64,000 nucleotides of DNA from Paramacrobiotus metropolitanus (GCF_019649055.1 NW_026570278.1:620001-684000), one strand, 5' to 3'. Shown: positions 1-11,286, counted from the first letter of the stretch. Made by a program: numbers and translations. Notes: generated by a model not told the origin, from the letters alone.

Positions 1-783
1 AAACTATTTCGAATGTGGCGCTTCGTACCGGGCGAGCAAAAGCCAGTTAATCTTGCCCGCTCCTGAATCGCATTAAATTTTCAAGCATTTTGGTAACCAC
101 AACCTTCTGCACTACTTTTCACACCGCTTTTTTAGTTTTTCGGCTTTTCACTCTGACATGAGCAGACTGCGCAACTGATTTGGCGATTAATTTGCCGCAC
201 CTCAATTTGGCAAAGTTCAAAACGTTCAGGTGCGCGGTCGGTAATGTAGTGATCAGTGATTTGAGCCAGGAACAACTGCTAACATCTCTCACATTCGCTA
301 AAGTTACGAGTAATACTGTGTATTTTGATCTGTAATACTGTGTATTCTAGAGAATTGTTGTTGTTGTAAGTGTCTGCTGCCTCGAATTGGGATCCTTCCC
401 TGAATATGTGCGGACGTTAAACCATTAAACCATTGGTAGCAGTTACAACAAAACTTCATTTCTTAATATAGTATAACTTAGGATAGGTCATAACTCTGAC
501 TGCTTTTCCGCTGGCGCGTTCGTCTCAATACTTCTGGTGAAAGTTTTATACATGAGTTTCTTTTACAAAATTTCTGGTGATAGTCTCATGCATGTGATTT
601 AATTCTGCTCGTCCCAAAAGCAACAGCATTCGTAGCCAGCAGATAATATACTTTTTGGCAGCTTCGGTATTGATAATTCGGTTTACTTAGCTGTGCACGT
701 TGTCCAGGACAAAAAGCTTTCTGATGTAATCGTGTGATTTCGTTTGCTGAAATTTTCTGCTGCAATCCATCACTTAATTTCAG
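1..783. other. no gene recognised
   Basis: I see no convincing coding sequence here. Only short shadow ORFs occur. A splice acceptor (TTTCAG, about 778-783) marks the start of the integrase exon that follows, so the upstream part may be intron or lost 5' sequence of that gene; the first two catalytic aspartates expected for an integrase were not found in it. Confidence 0.5.
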
Positions 784-1753
784 ATGAATGCAGCGATGAA
801 CAAAGCTTTTCGGATCAAACATTCTTTGATTCGCCCCTATCATCCCCGCTCCAACGGAATTATCGAACGTGCCAACAAAGAAATAAAGCGGTAAACAAAA
901 ACAACCTTTTAAGTGCTTGAGCGCATTAGTTGCTAACAGCAAACATTATAAATATAAGCGCAAAAGGAGATTATCCAATAGATAAGGGTTTTACTGTACA
1001 ATATTATTGCAGTAAAATCGGGATAGCCGCGAGGCGGCGTTCAGTGGAATGGGATGAGTGCGTTAACGAAGGGCTTTTCGTAATTCGGCAAAGCAAGCAT
1101 AGCACTACCCATTATTCGCCACACGAGTTGTTCCACACCTTTTCCTTGCGGTTTGACCCTGGAGAAGCGTTCTCAAACGACGAAGATGATTTTGTGGCCT
1201 TGTTGGAAAAGAATCAGAAAGGCACGGTTGAACAGGTTGTGGTTGGCGAATGTAATGCGATTATGAACCGCTTGGATGGGATGAGGGCAGCAGTCGAAGC
1301 CGATACGATGGCAAACATAAAAATGGAGCAACAGCGTCAGACAAGAGCCTTCGATAAGAGAAATCTCGGAAAAGGAGAAGTTTTAAAGCCAGGTACGGGC
1401 AAAATAAATTAGGGCACATTTGCAGCGTGCTCGAAAACGTGAAAAACAAATAGGTGCACAGAGCTACTACCGCTGTGTGAATAGATGCAAATACAACTAC
1501 GCATACCGTTTATTCTATTACAGGAGACAAAGTGTTCTTCTACGATAAAGTGAAAGGAAACCGAATACAAGGTCAGAAACGCCGGGCGTTGAAAGGCCCC
1601 GCTACGGTTGTATCGGCAAGAGCCGGTGATGCTCAAATTCGCTACGGCGCGGTACTCAAGTTTGTACCTAATGATGATATTCGCGTGCCGAAGAGAACGC
1701 AACCTTCACCCCAATTGCTATCGAACGCGGAGAACAAGAAAGAGGTTTGTTGA
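784..1753 (+). pseudogene. Retroviral-type integrase, 3' part, Ginger-like transposon (truncated)
   Basis: Three exons can be read: 784-890, 1013-1392 and 1524-1753, separated by GT-AG introns of 122 and 131 nt with matching phases. Exon 1 carries the glutamate region of a DDE integrase (YHPRSNGIIERANKEIK). Exon 2 carries the usual downstream W-D and H-S-T-x-x-x-S-P-x-E-L segment (HSTTHYSPHELF). Exons 2 and 3 join as KPG-DKVFFYD and lead into a GPY/F-like module (RALKGPATVVS). The first two catalytic aspartates and the N-terminal zinc finger are not visible upstream, so the gene looks 5'-truncated. Integrases of this kind occur in Ty3/gypsy elements and in Ginger cut-and-paste transposons; the Ulp1-like and PHD domains downstream favour Ginger. 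The family assignment is inference; the integrase homology is clear. Confidence 0.72.
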
Positions 1754-1756
1754 ATA

Positions 1757-2384
1757 TGTTTAAGTTTGCGCTGAGAAGGTGTCATACGTAGGAGCTGCAC
1801 AGTAGAAACTGGCAAGGATATAACATATGGCAGACGGAGTCTTCCTATCGGTCGCATGAGCTGTGGAACTCATTAGCGAAAAAAACTTTGGAGGTGCTAG
1901 GTTTAGTGTTAACAGAATCAGGCCACATTCTTACCCATGCATAAAATGTTAAAAAGCTTTGCTTGGTGAATTTCCTGCCGGTGGTGGCAGCAGTAAAATT
2001 GAAAAGGAGGCGCTGGTGGGAAATTAGAAGACTAAATTGAAAGGTGATGACAACAGCCGAAAGGGCTTGTGGCAAGAATTGAAAGTAGGCACTGGGGGTA
2101 TTTATTTTATTAAAGGGGGTGATAATAGTCAAGGGGGGTGGCGACGAAAGTCTACAATAAATCTAGTTGTTCCGAGCTTTTGGTTCTGTCTGTCTTCTAC
2201 GAGTAACGATTAATCTTTACCCTGGCTGATAATTCTTTGGACTCTCATCCGACTGATCCGAGTAGTGAAGAAATGCTGTATCGCTAAACTGTAGTGCGAC
2301 TATTTGGCTGCACGAACGAAGCGAAACACACTTGCTTTCGTATTGTCTTTCGACTGTACCCGCTGCTAGTTTTTACGTGCATGT
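1757..2384 (+). other. non-coding stretch between integrase and protease exons
   Basis: No supported ORF. The stretch is T-rich towards its end and finishes in a plausible acceptor (GCATCGGCAG at about 2387-2396), so it may be an intron or spacer of the transposon. Confidence 0.4.
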
Positions 2385-3324
2385 TTGCATCGGCAGGTAC
2401 CACCGCGTACTGTACCTATCAACGAAAATCCACATCCAGAAGTCGGTGAACCTTTTGATGAGCCGGTTATCGAAGGCGACCGCGCTATCCGCTGCTGTGG
2501 GCAGTTTGTTCTCCAAAGCGAAATTGACCAGATACGGAAAAACGGTGATATTACCCCAGATGTGGTGAATGTTTTGTCCTCCGTAATAAAACTGAATAAT
2601 AAAGAAGTATCCGGGATGTTGGAGACATGGGAAGTTTTGGCGCCGAAATTTCCTGGACTGGATAAAGCAGCAAGTATTTGCTGCCAAGTACATTTCAATG
2701 ATGTCAACCATTTTTGTTTTTCAAAATGGAATGCAGCAACTGCCAAAATTGAACTCTACGATTCACTAGCTGCTCAGCTAACAGACGGGCTCAAATATCA
2801 GTTATGGAAGTTTTATGGCAAAGAATGCGAAGAAATTCGAATTCGGTACATGCCAGTTCAAAAACAATCGGATGGGGTCAACTGTGGTTTTGTTCACAAT
2901 GGCATTTGCTGCGGACGTTATCATTTTTGCGAATGACCCTTGCAAGCGTCATTATGACCCGAACGATTTGCGGCGGTGGGTAGAGAGCATCTTATCGTCT
3001 TCACAAATACTATGTCCCGAAAGCCACGATAACCTGCTCGATAAGCGAATAAAAAGCTCGATTCCACCTGTAACAGTTACGAAAGTAGAAGCAGACAGAA
3101 TTGGAACAGCAATAGAAACAGAAGTAAGCCAAGTAATCTTTGCCCGTCGCCAATACTTATTTTGCGCAAAACCGTGCCCTTATTTACGCGGTTCTACAAT
3201 AACAAAACGTGCAAGCAGCTCCAAAATTGTTATTTCTTTTAACAATGATCTTTTTCAGAAGCGAGCGCAACTTGACAAGGAACCTAAGTGCACCGAAGAA
3301 GCAAATGCAGAAAGCCGCGTAAAG
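2385..3324 (+). pseudogene. Ulp1/C48-like cysteine protease, one frameshift
   Basis: The reading frame entering at about 2385 has no in-frame ATG, which suggests an internal exon. It contains a C48 (Ulp1/SENP-like) catalytic layout: His in NHFCFSKW, Asp in ELYDSLA, Gln in PVQKQSDG and Cys in GVNCGF. Just after the catalytic Cys, near 2891-2896, one extra base shifts the frame; the family-like helix AFAADVIIFAND and the tail LRRWVESIL continue in the +1 frame to a good splice donor (AAG|GTAAGA, exon end 3324). The break could be genuine decay or a sequencing error. Ulp1-like proteases cleave SUMO-type linkages in the nucleus, and related domains ride in transposons. The phase of the donor fits the next gene (see the 4002-5627 entry). 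Confidence 0.68.
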
Positions 3325-3989
3325 GTAAGATGCTTGAGGTTCGTTGCTTTTGTTTTCGTAAACGATAGACGTTTGTATGAATGTGTCACGACACTTCAGT
3401 ATTTTTTATTCGGTTTTTCTTCGCGTTATTTTCATTTTATGCACACCTTCCTCTAACTACTGTTCACTGCGCTGAGGACGTTCGTAATCCGCAAGTAGGC
3501 TTTTTCGAAATCAAATTTCTGGACAATGCTTTAAACGATAATTTGCTTCATTCTTGTTTCTGCAAGGGCAATGAGTTAGCTAGAGTCATATGTTAAGCCG
3601 GTATTTTTGGTTGCCTCTTATTAAGCTGCCAAAAACTTGAGCTAAAAATACTCAAAAAATTTGAACAAGAAAACCGGCATATTTTGGAAGAGTGACAAAG
3701 TGCAAAAACTGGATAACTCATTCATGGCCGGGCCACGCGTATGGTGTTGTCGGCCGTTTGAGATTCAAACTAGCCGACGGTACGTCTCCGCTGTTCGCAC
3801 CACCGCCGTGTTCTTTAAATTGCAGAAAATAAGTGGTAGCGTGCGAGGTAGTGCATAGAGTGAAATAAAGAAGTCATGTGCCGGGCCAAAAAAGCCCGAA
3901 AGTTACAAACCGAATAAAAACTAACAAAAGGCTTTGAACGCAAAGGTCACCCTTTATTAATTATTATTTCCCGATTTTTAAATTTTTAG
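3325..3989 (+). other. probable intron
   Basis: The stretch starts with GTAAGA and ends in TTTTTAG. Both flanking exons are in phase 0, so it can be spliced out to join the C48-like exon to the 541-residue frame downstream. It has no convincing coding content of its own. Confidence 0.45.
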
Positions 3990-4001
3990 GTTCAGCAGAA
4001 A

Positions 4002-5627
4002 TTGACTACGATGTTACCAAAACTTTCTGCCTTGCTGAGTAATCGTGGAAGTATTGCTGTGAAACGCGCTAACGAATCCGCAGCACCACTAACGAGCAAA
4101 CGAGTGGCAGTTTCTTCCAGCAACTACATTCCAGTGGAAAAGGCAGATTCAGCCCAGTCGTCGGAAACTGAACGAGTTGATTTGCTGAAACTAGACGGAC
4201 ATAGCCTTGTGGACTGTTTACACCATGTTTTAAAACAGGCGCTACCGAAGAATGCGTGTATGTTCCTTCGCTCTGACGTCGCCGGACTAGCTCGCAGTTT
4301 ATTTTGTGATATGCGGCGGGATGTTAAGTATGGCATGCGCTGGGTCCAGATCATGATTACCGGCGACCAGCACTACGTTACGGCGGTTTGTGATCGGCTT
4401 GGAAAAGTCTTTGTACACGACAGCACAAATTCCAACAAGCTACCGCATAGTATGGTGGATTGCTATTGGCAATTGTTTGGCCCCGAAGAAGGACGCTTGG
4501 AGGTGGAGTTTTGTGCAATACCTTTTCCGTCAACGAATACAGCTCTGTCAAGTATAGCTTTTGCTTTCGAAGCTCTTGCTCGAGCTCCGATAGCTCAACG
4601 AAGATATGCCAGTGAACCTGAGCTGCTAAAATGGTTAAAAAAGTGTGTTCGGGAGAAGCAGCTTTCTTTGCCGCCGCACGGTCAGATGACAAGAAAAGCG
4701 AATGCTGCAATTGCTGCCATGGCTAGTCATACAGAAGTTATTGACCTAGCACGCGTGTATTCCGTTCAACAAGACCGCCACGATAAGGATGTTGCCAACG
4801 AAACAAAAGCTAAAGCGGAAATAGAGCCTGACTTTTTCAAGCTTGTGGACACAAAGGGTACCGTTAAGCAACCGGTTGTTGTCCCTCCGGAAACTATAAA
4901 CAGCTTAACAGTGAAAGATTCGATGGAACTAGTGAGCATCTTCTATAACTACATGAAAAACGCCATGCCTCGAAATGTATGCGGATTTTGGTATCCCGAC
5001 GTCAGAGGTTTGAGTCGGCAAGTTTTCAGATCCACCAGAAAGGATACTGAAAATGGAAAACGATGGGTTCAACTAATTCGGTTTGAAGATGACGTGTTTG
5101 TGCTCGCGGTGTGCTCGAGCTTGGGCAAGGTTAAGGTCTACGACGCCTCTCAATCCCAGCTGACCGATGAAATGATCGAACGATTCTGGGAACTTTTTGG
5201 GTCCGAGCAAACAAATCTGGAAATAGAGTTCCAGAGTGTGCCCCTTTCGCCCGAATATACGGGGCTGTACAGTGTGTTGTTTGCTGCGGAGTGTCTTGCG
5301 GCCGCTCCCATAGCTACTTTGCCGTACGCTTCCCAAGACCAACTTTTGATCTGGTTTAAGAAAAGCGGAGCAGTTGGTCAGTTTTCGTTGCCTCCATATC
5401 TTCGTGCGCCAGCAAAAGCTACTTTCCTGTCCCGAAAAACCACAACTGTAATCGACAAAGGAAGGCTGGAAACCGCAACCACTAACCTCTATAATGAGAA
5501 AATGGCTATTCAGAAAGCATTTCGGCGTTGGCAAGAGGTACGGTACTACATTCACTCAAAGACAGCCATGCGATTTGTTCCTAGCACTCCGTTAGTTCGG
5601 AAAGTCTCAAAAACCGGCCACGGTTAA
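4002..5627 (+). CDS. Protein with two tandem degenerate C48-like (Ulp1) domains
   Basis: The open frame (541 codons counted from 4002, where the codon is TTG; first ATG at 4011) holds two clear internal repeats. Repeat 1 spans about residues 68-235 and repeat 2 about 305-465. Matching segments are RWVQIMITGDQHYVTAV / RWVQLIRFEDDVFVLAV, GKVFVHDST / GKVKVYDAS, YWQLFGPEE / FWELFGSEQ, and RYASEPELLKWLKK / PYASQDQLLIWFKK. The layout parallels the neighbouring C48 proteases, with the Asp kept in both repeats and the His only in repeat 1. The catalytic Cys is missing from both (TALSSIAF, TGLYSVLF). I infer a non-catalytic, binding-type pseudoprotease. A short IQ-like stretch (IQKAFRRWQEVRYY) lies near the C-terminus. 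The frame is clean for 1.6 kb, which suggests recent constraint. It may be a separate gene or the 3' exon of the upstream C48 gene. Confidence 0.7.
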   Translation: MTTMLPKLSALLSNRGSIAVKRANESAAPLTSKRVAVSSSNYIPVEKADSAQSSETERVDLLKLDGHSLVDCLHHVLKQALPKNACMFLRSDVAGLARSLFCDMRRDVKYGMRWVQIMITGDQHYVTAVCDRLGKVFVHDSTNSNKLPHSMVDCYWQLFGPEEGRLEVEFCAIPFPSTNTALSSIAFAFEALARAPIAQRRYASEPELLKWLKKCVREKQLSLPPHGQMTRKANAAIAAMASHTEVIDLARVYSVQQDRHDKDVANETKAKAEIEPDFFKLVDTKGTVKQPVVVPPETINSLTVKDSMELVSIFYNYMKNAMPRNVCGFWYPDVRGLSRQVFRSTRKDTENGKRWVQLIRFEDDVFVLAVCSSLGKVKVYDASQSQLTDEMIERFWELFGSEQTNLEIEFQSVPLSPEYTGLYSVLFAAECLAAAPIATLPYASQDQLLIWFKKSGAVGQFSLPPYLRAPAKATFLSRKTTTVIDKGRLETATTNLYNEKMAIQKAFRRWQEVRYYIHSKTAMRFVPSTPLVRKVSKTGHG

Positions 5628-6542
5628 TTTACAGTTCGTGCAACCGGTCGTCGGCTGGCCGGCCGGCTATCATACATAATGAACTACACAGTGCAATCAC
5701 TAAGGGTGATAAACTTTAAATTATCACATGAACCGATTTTGGGGACTCTTCAGACATTTGGCTGCCGTATCCAGTTCCGAAGCTAAATGAGAGTTGAATA
5801 GAGAGAAAGAAAAGGCAAGGGTTGACCGGTTGCTCGGCCTGCCGCAAAGTGTTTCAAACACCTGTTTCGGTTCTAATGTTTTAATAATCGTACCGGTTAT
5901 AGTAACTACGAGTCATAACACATAGTATGAGCCCAATGTTAAATGCAGCGCTGTACATAACCATCAATAACTTAAATGCCAACGTGACCACTGGCAGCCT
6001 GATCGCAAAGATCCATGATAGATGATATTGCGGTTTAGTTCGTTTCTTACGAATGCAATTATGCACGTCAAATTCCACTAAATAAACAATACTACGTAAA
6101 ATTTTAAGCCCAGGCTACGCAGTTGTTCCAAAATATAACTGACTACTAAAACTTCCCTCTCCATCTTCATTTTCGAATTGTTTGCACTACAGGGCCGGAA
6201 ATTCTATAGGCACAGTAATCGTATTTAGAATAGTAGTAGTGGTCCAAGTGGTCGTGTTTTTGCACCGCGATGGCATGAAATTTTTACGGACTGTGCACAT
6301 CCTAATCGTGGCGCTTCCGCGCAGCGTATTGTTTACCAACATCAAATTCTGTAACAATAATTGTGAAAGTTATTTTATCTCAGAGAGTTGATTTCCTAAT
6401 AGCTTGCAGCAAAAACCATATAATAATTTTACACCTCAATACTGCGCTACCTTGAGTGACTTTTAAGGCAATATTTACTAGAAATAGTTTTGGTCGGTAG
6501 AGGTTTAAATAGCGCTATATTTATTTTTAGAAGATTGCTGCA
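5628..6542. other. intergenic or intronic stretch, nothing recognised
   Basis: AT-rich spacer with a small CCGG-rich patch near 5645-5670. No ORF with recognisable content was found on either strand. An acceptor-like TTTTTAG lies about 10 nt before the next ATG. Confidence 0.4.
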
Positions 6543-7669
6543 ATGTTGGGTGAGAAGTCGGACGACGAACTATCAGAACGGAATTCTGATCACTGTTCGC
6601 CTTCTGTTGTGAGGTCGGTGTTGAAGGAGCTTCATTTAACAGAAAAGGACTTGGCCACCATTCTGGACCCTAAAGGGCTGTTGTCAACGTTTGTTATTTC
6701 CGCGGTGTCGCAGATTTTGAAAACTCAGTTTCCTAATGTCGATGGGCTGGAATCTATTGAATACATGAACGGGAAAAGCACCTTGTCTGCTCAGAGGAAA
6801 TCTCTTTCTTATCGTGACTGTCTATTCCTGCAGATTGTACACATCCATCGCAATCACTTTGTACTGATGCAAGGTGCCGGGTACGAAGACGAGACGAAGT
6901 CTTCTTTTATTGTGAATGTTTATGACAGCCTTGCGGTCGAAATGGGCAAGGCGAATGATGCTGAACTTATCAAACTCAGTGCTGCACTGGCCAATGCGAC
7001 GTCGTCCCAAATTGAGATCCGTCTGCAGCCTTGCGATCGACAACCTAATGTGACAGACTGCGGCGTCCATGTGTTGGCAAATGCGACAGCGATCTGCCAC
7101 GGCCAAGAATTACGTTCGCTTTCCTTCAAACAATCCGATGTGAGTATGCTTAAAACTCCTAATTATAGGAATAGCGCCCCATATATTTGAAAACTTATGA
7201 TTACAATGGTACTCGCACAGCCGTAAATTTTGTCAGGTTTTTTTTGGTTGACAGAACAGATTAATTTTTTTGTGAAACAACGTACCGAATTCAATTTTTG
7301 CTTGTTCATATCCGGTATTTGTTGCAAATCCCTGGAGGGCCAAAATAAGAAGATCAACATAACTAATAACCGTACTTACAGATGAGACAGCACCTACACA
7401 AGTGCATCCTAAATAAGCGCGTCGCTCCCTTTCCGAGTTCATCCACGTCTAACATCGCTTTGGAGTCGTGTTCGAACCCGGAAAGATTTGTTCACCGCTT
7501 CTCTATTATTTGCAACTGCAGACTTCCGGCACCAACGTCCCCTAAGAAAATCATTAAATGCCGCTACCCAAATTGTCCAGTTAAACAGTTTCATGCAGCC
7601 TGCGTTACGGGACAGCGAACAAAGGGGGGAAGGTTTACGTGTAGCATCTGCAAAGCTGCGAATGTTTAG
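6543..7669 (+). CDS. Ulp1/C48-like protease fused to a PHD-like finger (two exons)
   Basis: Exon 1 (6543-7139, 199 codons) has the complete H-D-Q-C layout of a C48 protease: HRNHFVLM, NVYDSLA, CDRQPN and TDCGVHVLANA. It ends at a phase-0 donor (GAT|GTGAGT). Exon 2 (7382-7669) follows a CTTACAG acceptor and continues the fold with MRQHLHKCILNKRVAPFPSS. It then has a cysteine/histidine-rich segment, IKCRYPNCPVKQFHAACV followed by FTCSICKA, that resembles the second half of a PHD finger. The spliced protein would be 294 residues. The 242-nt intron is supported by signal, phase and homology to the tail of the other C48 genes. In transposons such proteins may cleave SUMO-like modifiers and read chromatin; that role is inference. 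The ATG at 6543 is preceded by a possible acceptor, so a 5' exon may be missing. Confidence 0.72.
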
Positions 7670-8049
7670 CATTTTTCTAACTGATTTTATTGTACAGGTA
7701 ACTGAAATGGATGAATGTTGAATTTCCTTTCTTTTTGCTTTTCTTTTAACTTTTATATAACAGTGCATTATTTGTTGAACATTGTTCCCTCAACTCTACT
7801 TTTACACTTCTGGTTGTATCCGTTTTCCCGTAGGAAACTGTACCGAAATCGTTATCTTGAGTCCAAATTTGAATACCGCTTTTAATACGAGTCGAATGAC
7901 CGACCGTTATCGAGGTTTACTCAACTGGCAACGGCTTAGAGTATCCGCAATACTGTCTTTTCTGTAAAGCAGTCAACCTTTACAAGCAGAATTAGAATGC
8001 AATGCGGTATAAACTTCACAAAATTTCGCCTCTCTCAAAAATTTTAATA
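7670..8049. other. nothing recognised
   Basis: AT-rich sequence downstream of the PHD-containing gene; no coding or repeat signal that I can support. Confidence 0.4.
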
Positions 8050-8985
8050 ATCAAATGACCTTTAAAAGCCGTGGTAAACTACGGCGGAAAGTGGATGACC
8101 TTAGATAATGGTTTTGAACTTTGTTAGAAAGGTAGACGACCTTTAAATAAGATAGATGTGATCTGGTGGAAAGGTGGATGACCTTTAGAATAAGGTGGAT
8201 CTGATCCGGCAGAAAGGTGGATGACCTTTGGAAAAGGTAGATGTGATCCGGCAAGAAGGTGGATGGCCTTTAGAAAAAGGTGGATGTGTTCCGGCAGAAA
8301 GGTAGATGACCTTTAAATAGGTGGATGTGATCCGGCAGAATGGTGGATGCCCATTGAACAAGCTGGATCTGATCCGGCAGAAAGGTGGATGACCTTTAGA
8401 AAAAGGTGGATGTGATCTGGCAGAATGGTGGACGACCATTAAACAAGGTGGATCTGATCCGGCGGAAAGGTAGATGACCTTTAGAAAAAGGTGGATCTGA
8501 TCTGGCAGAATGGTGGATGCCCTTTAAAGGAGGCGGATACGATCCGGCAGAAAGGTGGAGGACCATTAAATAAGGTGCATCTGATCCGGCAAAAAGGTGG
8601 ATGACCTTTGGAAAAGGTAGATGTGATCCGGCAAGAAGGTGGATGGCCTTTAGAAAAAGGTGGATGTGTTCCGGCAAAAAGGTGGATGACCTTTAGAATA
8701 AGGTGGATCTGATCCGGCAGAATGGTGGATGACCATTAAACAAGGTGGATCTGATCCGGCAGAATGGTGGATGGCCTTTAGAAAAGGTGGACGTGCACCG
8801 GCAGAAAGGTGGATGGCTTATCCACCAATTTGCCGACCTTCGGCAGAAAGGTGGATGTGATCCGGCAGAAAGGTGGACGGCTCATCCACCAGTCTGCCGA
8901 CCTTCGGCAGAAAGGTGGATGCGATTTCATTGAACATCCACCATCCACCCGTCCACCTTTCTGCCGGCTACAGGCGCCCACTACT
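8050..8985. repeat. Tandem array of about 43-bp GGTGGATGACCTT repeats
   Basis: About twenty imperfect units of the form GGTGGATGACCTTTAGAAAA followed by GGTGGATGTGATCCGGCAG run across the segment. The last units (about 8800-8975) change character: they contain short inverted pairs (GGCAGAAAGGTGGAT facing ATCCACC...CTGCC). The same motifs return in opposite orientation at 10,710-11,095, so the array looks like one arm of a fold-back structure. Confidence 0.8.
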
Positions 8986-9281
8986 TCAACTCGGAGTTCC
9001 GGCGTTATCGCTCTTTTCAAAACGAGCGCTCGCACTTTAGCCCGCGCCTTGATTCCACACCCGGACATAGCAGTGGTTCCCAATTCAACAAAATAGCGGC
9101 AGGCAGTGGTCAACAACAAGCTTTCCCACCGGCGCCACAGCAACCTCAAGAATTTATTGACACTATGTGCCGTAACTGGAACCGTGCACAGTGCACCCGC
9201 CCGTCATGCAAGTATGCTCATGGATGCGGATACTGCGGCAGCGGTGACCACTGTGCTGCCGGATGCGTGCGTTTTGCTTGA
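8985..9281 (+). pseudogene. Gag-like zinc-finger fragment (DIRS-type ORF1 C-terminus?)
   Basis: An open frame without its own start reads into a Gln/Pro-rich segment and a Cys/His cluster: MCRNWNRAQCTRPSCKYAH, then GCGYCGSGDHCAAGC, then a stop. The spacing C-x6-C-x4-C-x3-H followed by further Cys residues resembles the C-terminal finger of DIRS-like and related gag proteins. No other part of such an element was found nearby. It sits between inverted arms of the 43-bp repeat. Family assignment is tentative. Confidence 0.45.
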
Positions 9282-10709
9282 CCTTGCCTGATTTGCTTGT
9301 ATTATGCCCGTGCTACGCTTATGCGCTAACGCTCAATGCTGCTTGACTGTCGCTTACGTTCCAAGGTAGCTATGAATTTGCTTTGCTTTGCTCGGTAAGC
9401 TTTGACCTCTTAACCCGCTCTGAGCTAATTCAGTGCTTGTTATCTTGGTTTAACAATAGTTGACTGACCCGGATCAGGATTTCTGTTGCCTTCGCATTTA
9501 CAATGCACTTACAAAAGCGTACTAGGTCGGTTTTGTTGGCTAACTGACCGACGAACTCTTGCTTGTGCTTGTCCTTTTGACCGCTTGCTTGCCCGCTTGC
9601 TTCTCAAAAGCTTCTGGGTTCCGGTCCCAGATATACAGTAAACCGGATAGCCGCTAAAAATACGCTAAATTGAAATTGCGCTGCTTTTGCTTGTGCTTAC
9701 ACTGCTTATGCTTGTGGATATTCGCGTCAGCATTTCATCTGCGTCTGCAATAGCGCTTGCTTGGGGGTTTGGGAGATGACCTTTCGGCCCGTATGATTGG
9801 ATTGCCGTGTTCTGTTATCATTTTGTGCTCACTTTGGTCAGAGCCTCAGCCCAACTGGTAGAAGCTTTCTGCCCATGGTTTAGCTTTATTGAATAAACCT
9901 AACCCCCCACGCATGGTTCACATTATTATGTACTTCCCGACTGCATCGATAAAATAATGTGTGTAATCTGAAAGTGATTGGCTCTATAACTGCTTATTGC
10001 TTTAACTGCTGATTGGCTGCTGCTTTGCTGTCCTTACGATTTTACGTCCAGCATTCAAGCATTTTTTTCAGTGCGTACAGCGTTACAGCTCCATAAAACA
10101 TAAAGCGAAAAGAATGTTCATCTGCCACTGCTGAATACACCTTTTATTGATTTCCACAAAAGGCTTTTACAGAGAAATTCCACCACAGAGAAATTCCTCC
10201 CTCTTTCTGACCCTGGCTGGCAAAATCGTTGAATGCGATTGACCTACAGACTGTGGATTGTTGTGTTGCTAAACATCAATAGACGTAAATTGGGAAGGCG
10301 TCGAAAGTCATCACGCTGCTCGTTCAAATCATTGCAATTCCATGTACCAGAGGTAAGGAGACTGGACAAATGGAGCTCACCGGCTTTTGCCGTCGAAAGG
10401 GAGCTGGCGCATTCAAGCAGGTCGATGGACACGTGTCTGCTCCGCCGTCTGCCACAACGATATCTTACATGCCGGCCGCATCTCTCTGTCTGGGTTCCTG
10501 ATAATTCCGTAAAATTTTCGTGCTCACCGCGTTCTTGACACTTTTCCGTTCGTATATTCGTTCCCCGCTTGAAGATTTCTTTCGTGATATTACTTCCGGC
10601 TGCCCCACGCGACCGACAAGCAGCGTTAACAGATCTGGCGATTATCCTTGGTGGCACGCAACCGAAGATCAGTTGTTCTACGGTCTTTTTCTCTGTGTCA
10701 GACAACCGT
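9282..10709. other. core of fold-back region, GCTTG-rich, no gene
   Basis: The first part is rich in GCTTG/CTTGC words (for example 9520-9730). No supported coding sequence was seen. A 171-codon minus-strand frame at 10,244-10,759 has no recognisable motif. Confidence 0.4.
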
Positions 10710-11095
10710 AGTACCGGCAGAAAGGTAGACTGGTGGATGTTCAATGAAATCGCATCCACCTTTCTGCCGAAGGTCGGCAGATTAGTGGATCAACCATCCA
10801 CCTATGTACCGGAGCAGATCCACCTTTTTTCTAAGGCCATCCACCCTTTTTCCAAATGTCGGCACGTTGGTGGATGAGGCCTCATGACGCCATTGAGTGC
10901 ATTCAAGAATTTTGAAAAATCTTTCTGGCAGAAAAGTGGATGCAGTTGAGCATATACAATGTACGGCAAAAGGAAGTTGAGATCGGCCCGTTGGGATAAC
11001 GGTTCGAAAAAAAACTCGCAACGACACGCCACCAGTAAAACACGGTGGATGCGATTTCGTTGTACATCCACCCGTCCATCTTTCTGCCGGCTATA
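10710..11095. repeat. Inverted-orientation copies of the 43-bp repeat family
   Basis: Contains CCGGCAGAAAGGTAGAC, ATCCACCTTTCTGCCG, and near 11,043-11,090 GGTGGATGCGATTTCGTTG with CATCCACCCGTCC, matching 8,910-8,975 with few changes and partly inverted. Together with the left array it brackets about 1.7 kb. This may be a fold-back transposon or two separate insertions of one family. Confidence 0.6.
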
Positions 11096-11286
11096 AGCCC
11101 TCATTTTTCAGGGAAATGGCCGAATGTTATTTCGCGGTTAAATAATCAATAAACAGTTTATAAAACTCGACGAGTGATGCAGAGTATTATCAGTGTTTAC
11201 TGTTTGGTGCAGTGGTTTTGTAAACGTTGTACAATTTGTGCAAACGTGCAGTTAAAAAGTGCACGCACCGTACTCATGTTGCCTCC

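Noticed and set aside
8051-8933. Several ORFs within the 43-bp repeat array
   Set aside because: The unit length and base composition keep frames open by repetition; the peptides are simple translations of the repeat.
10244-10759. 171-codon minus-strand ORF in the fold-back core, vaguely transposase-like
   Set aside because: No catalytic motif or clear family pattern; the resemblance was too weak to report as a gene.
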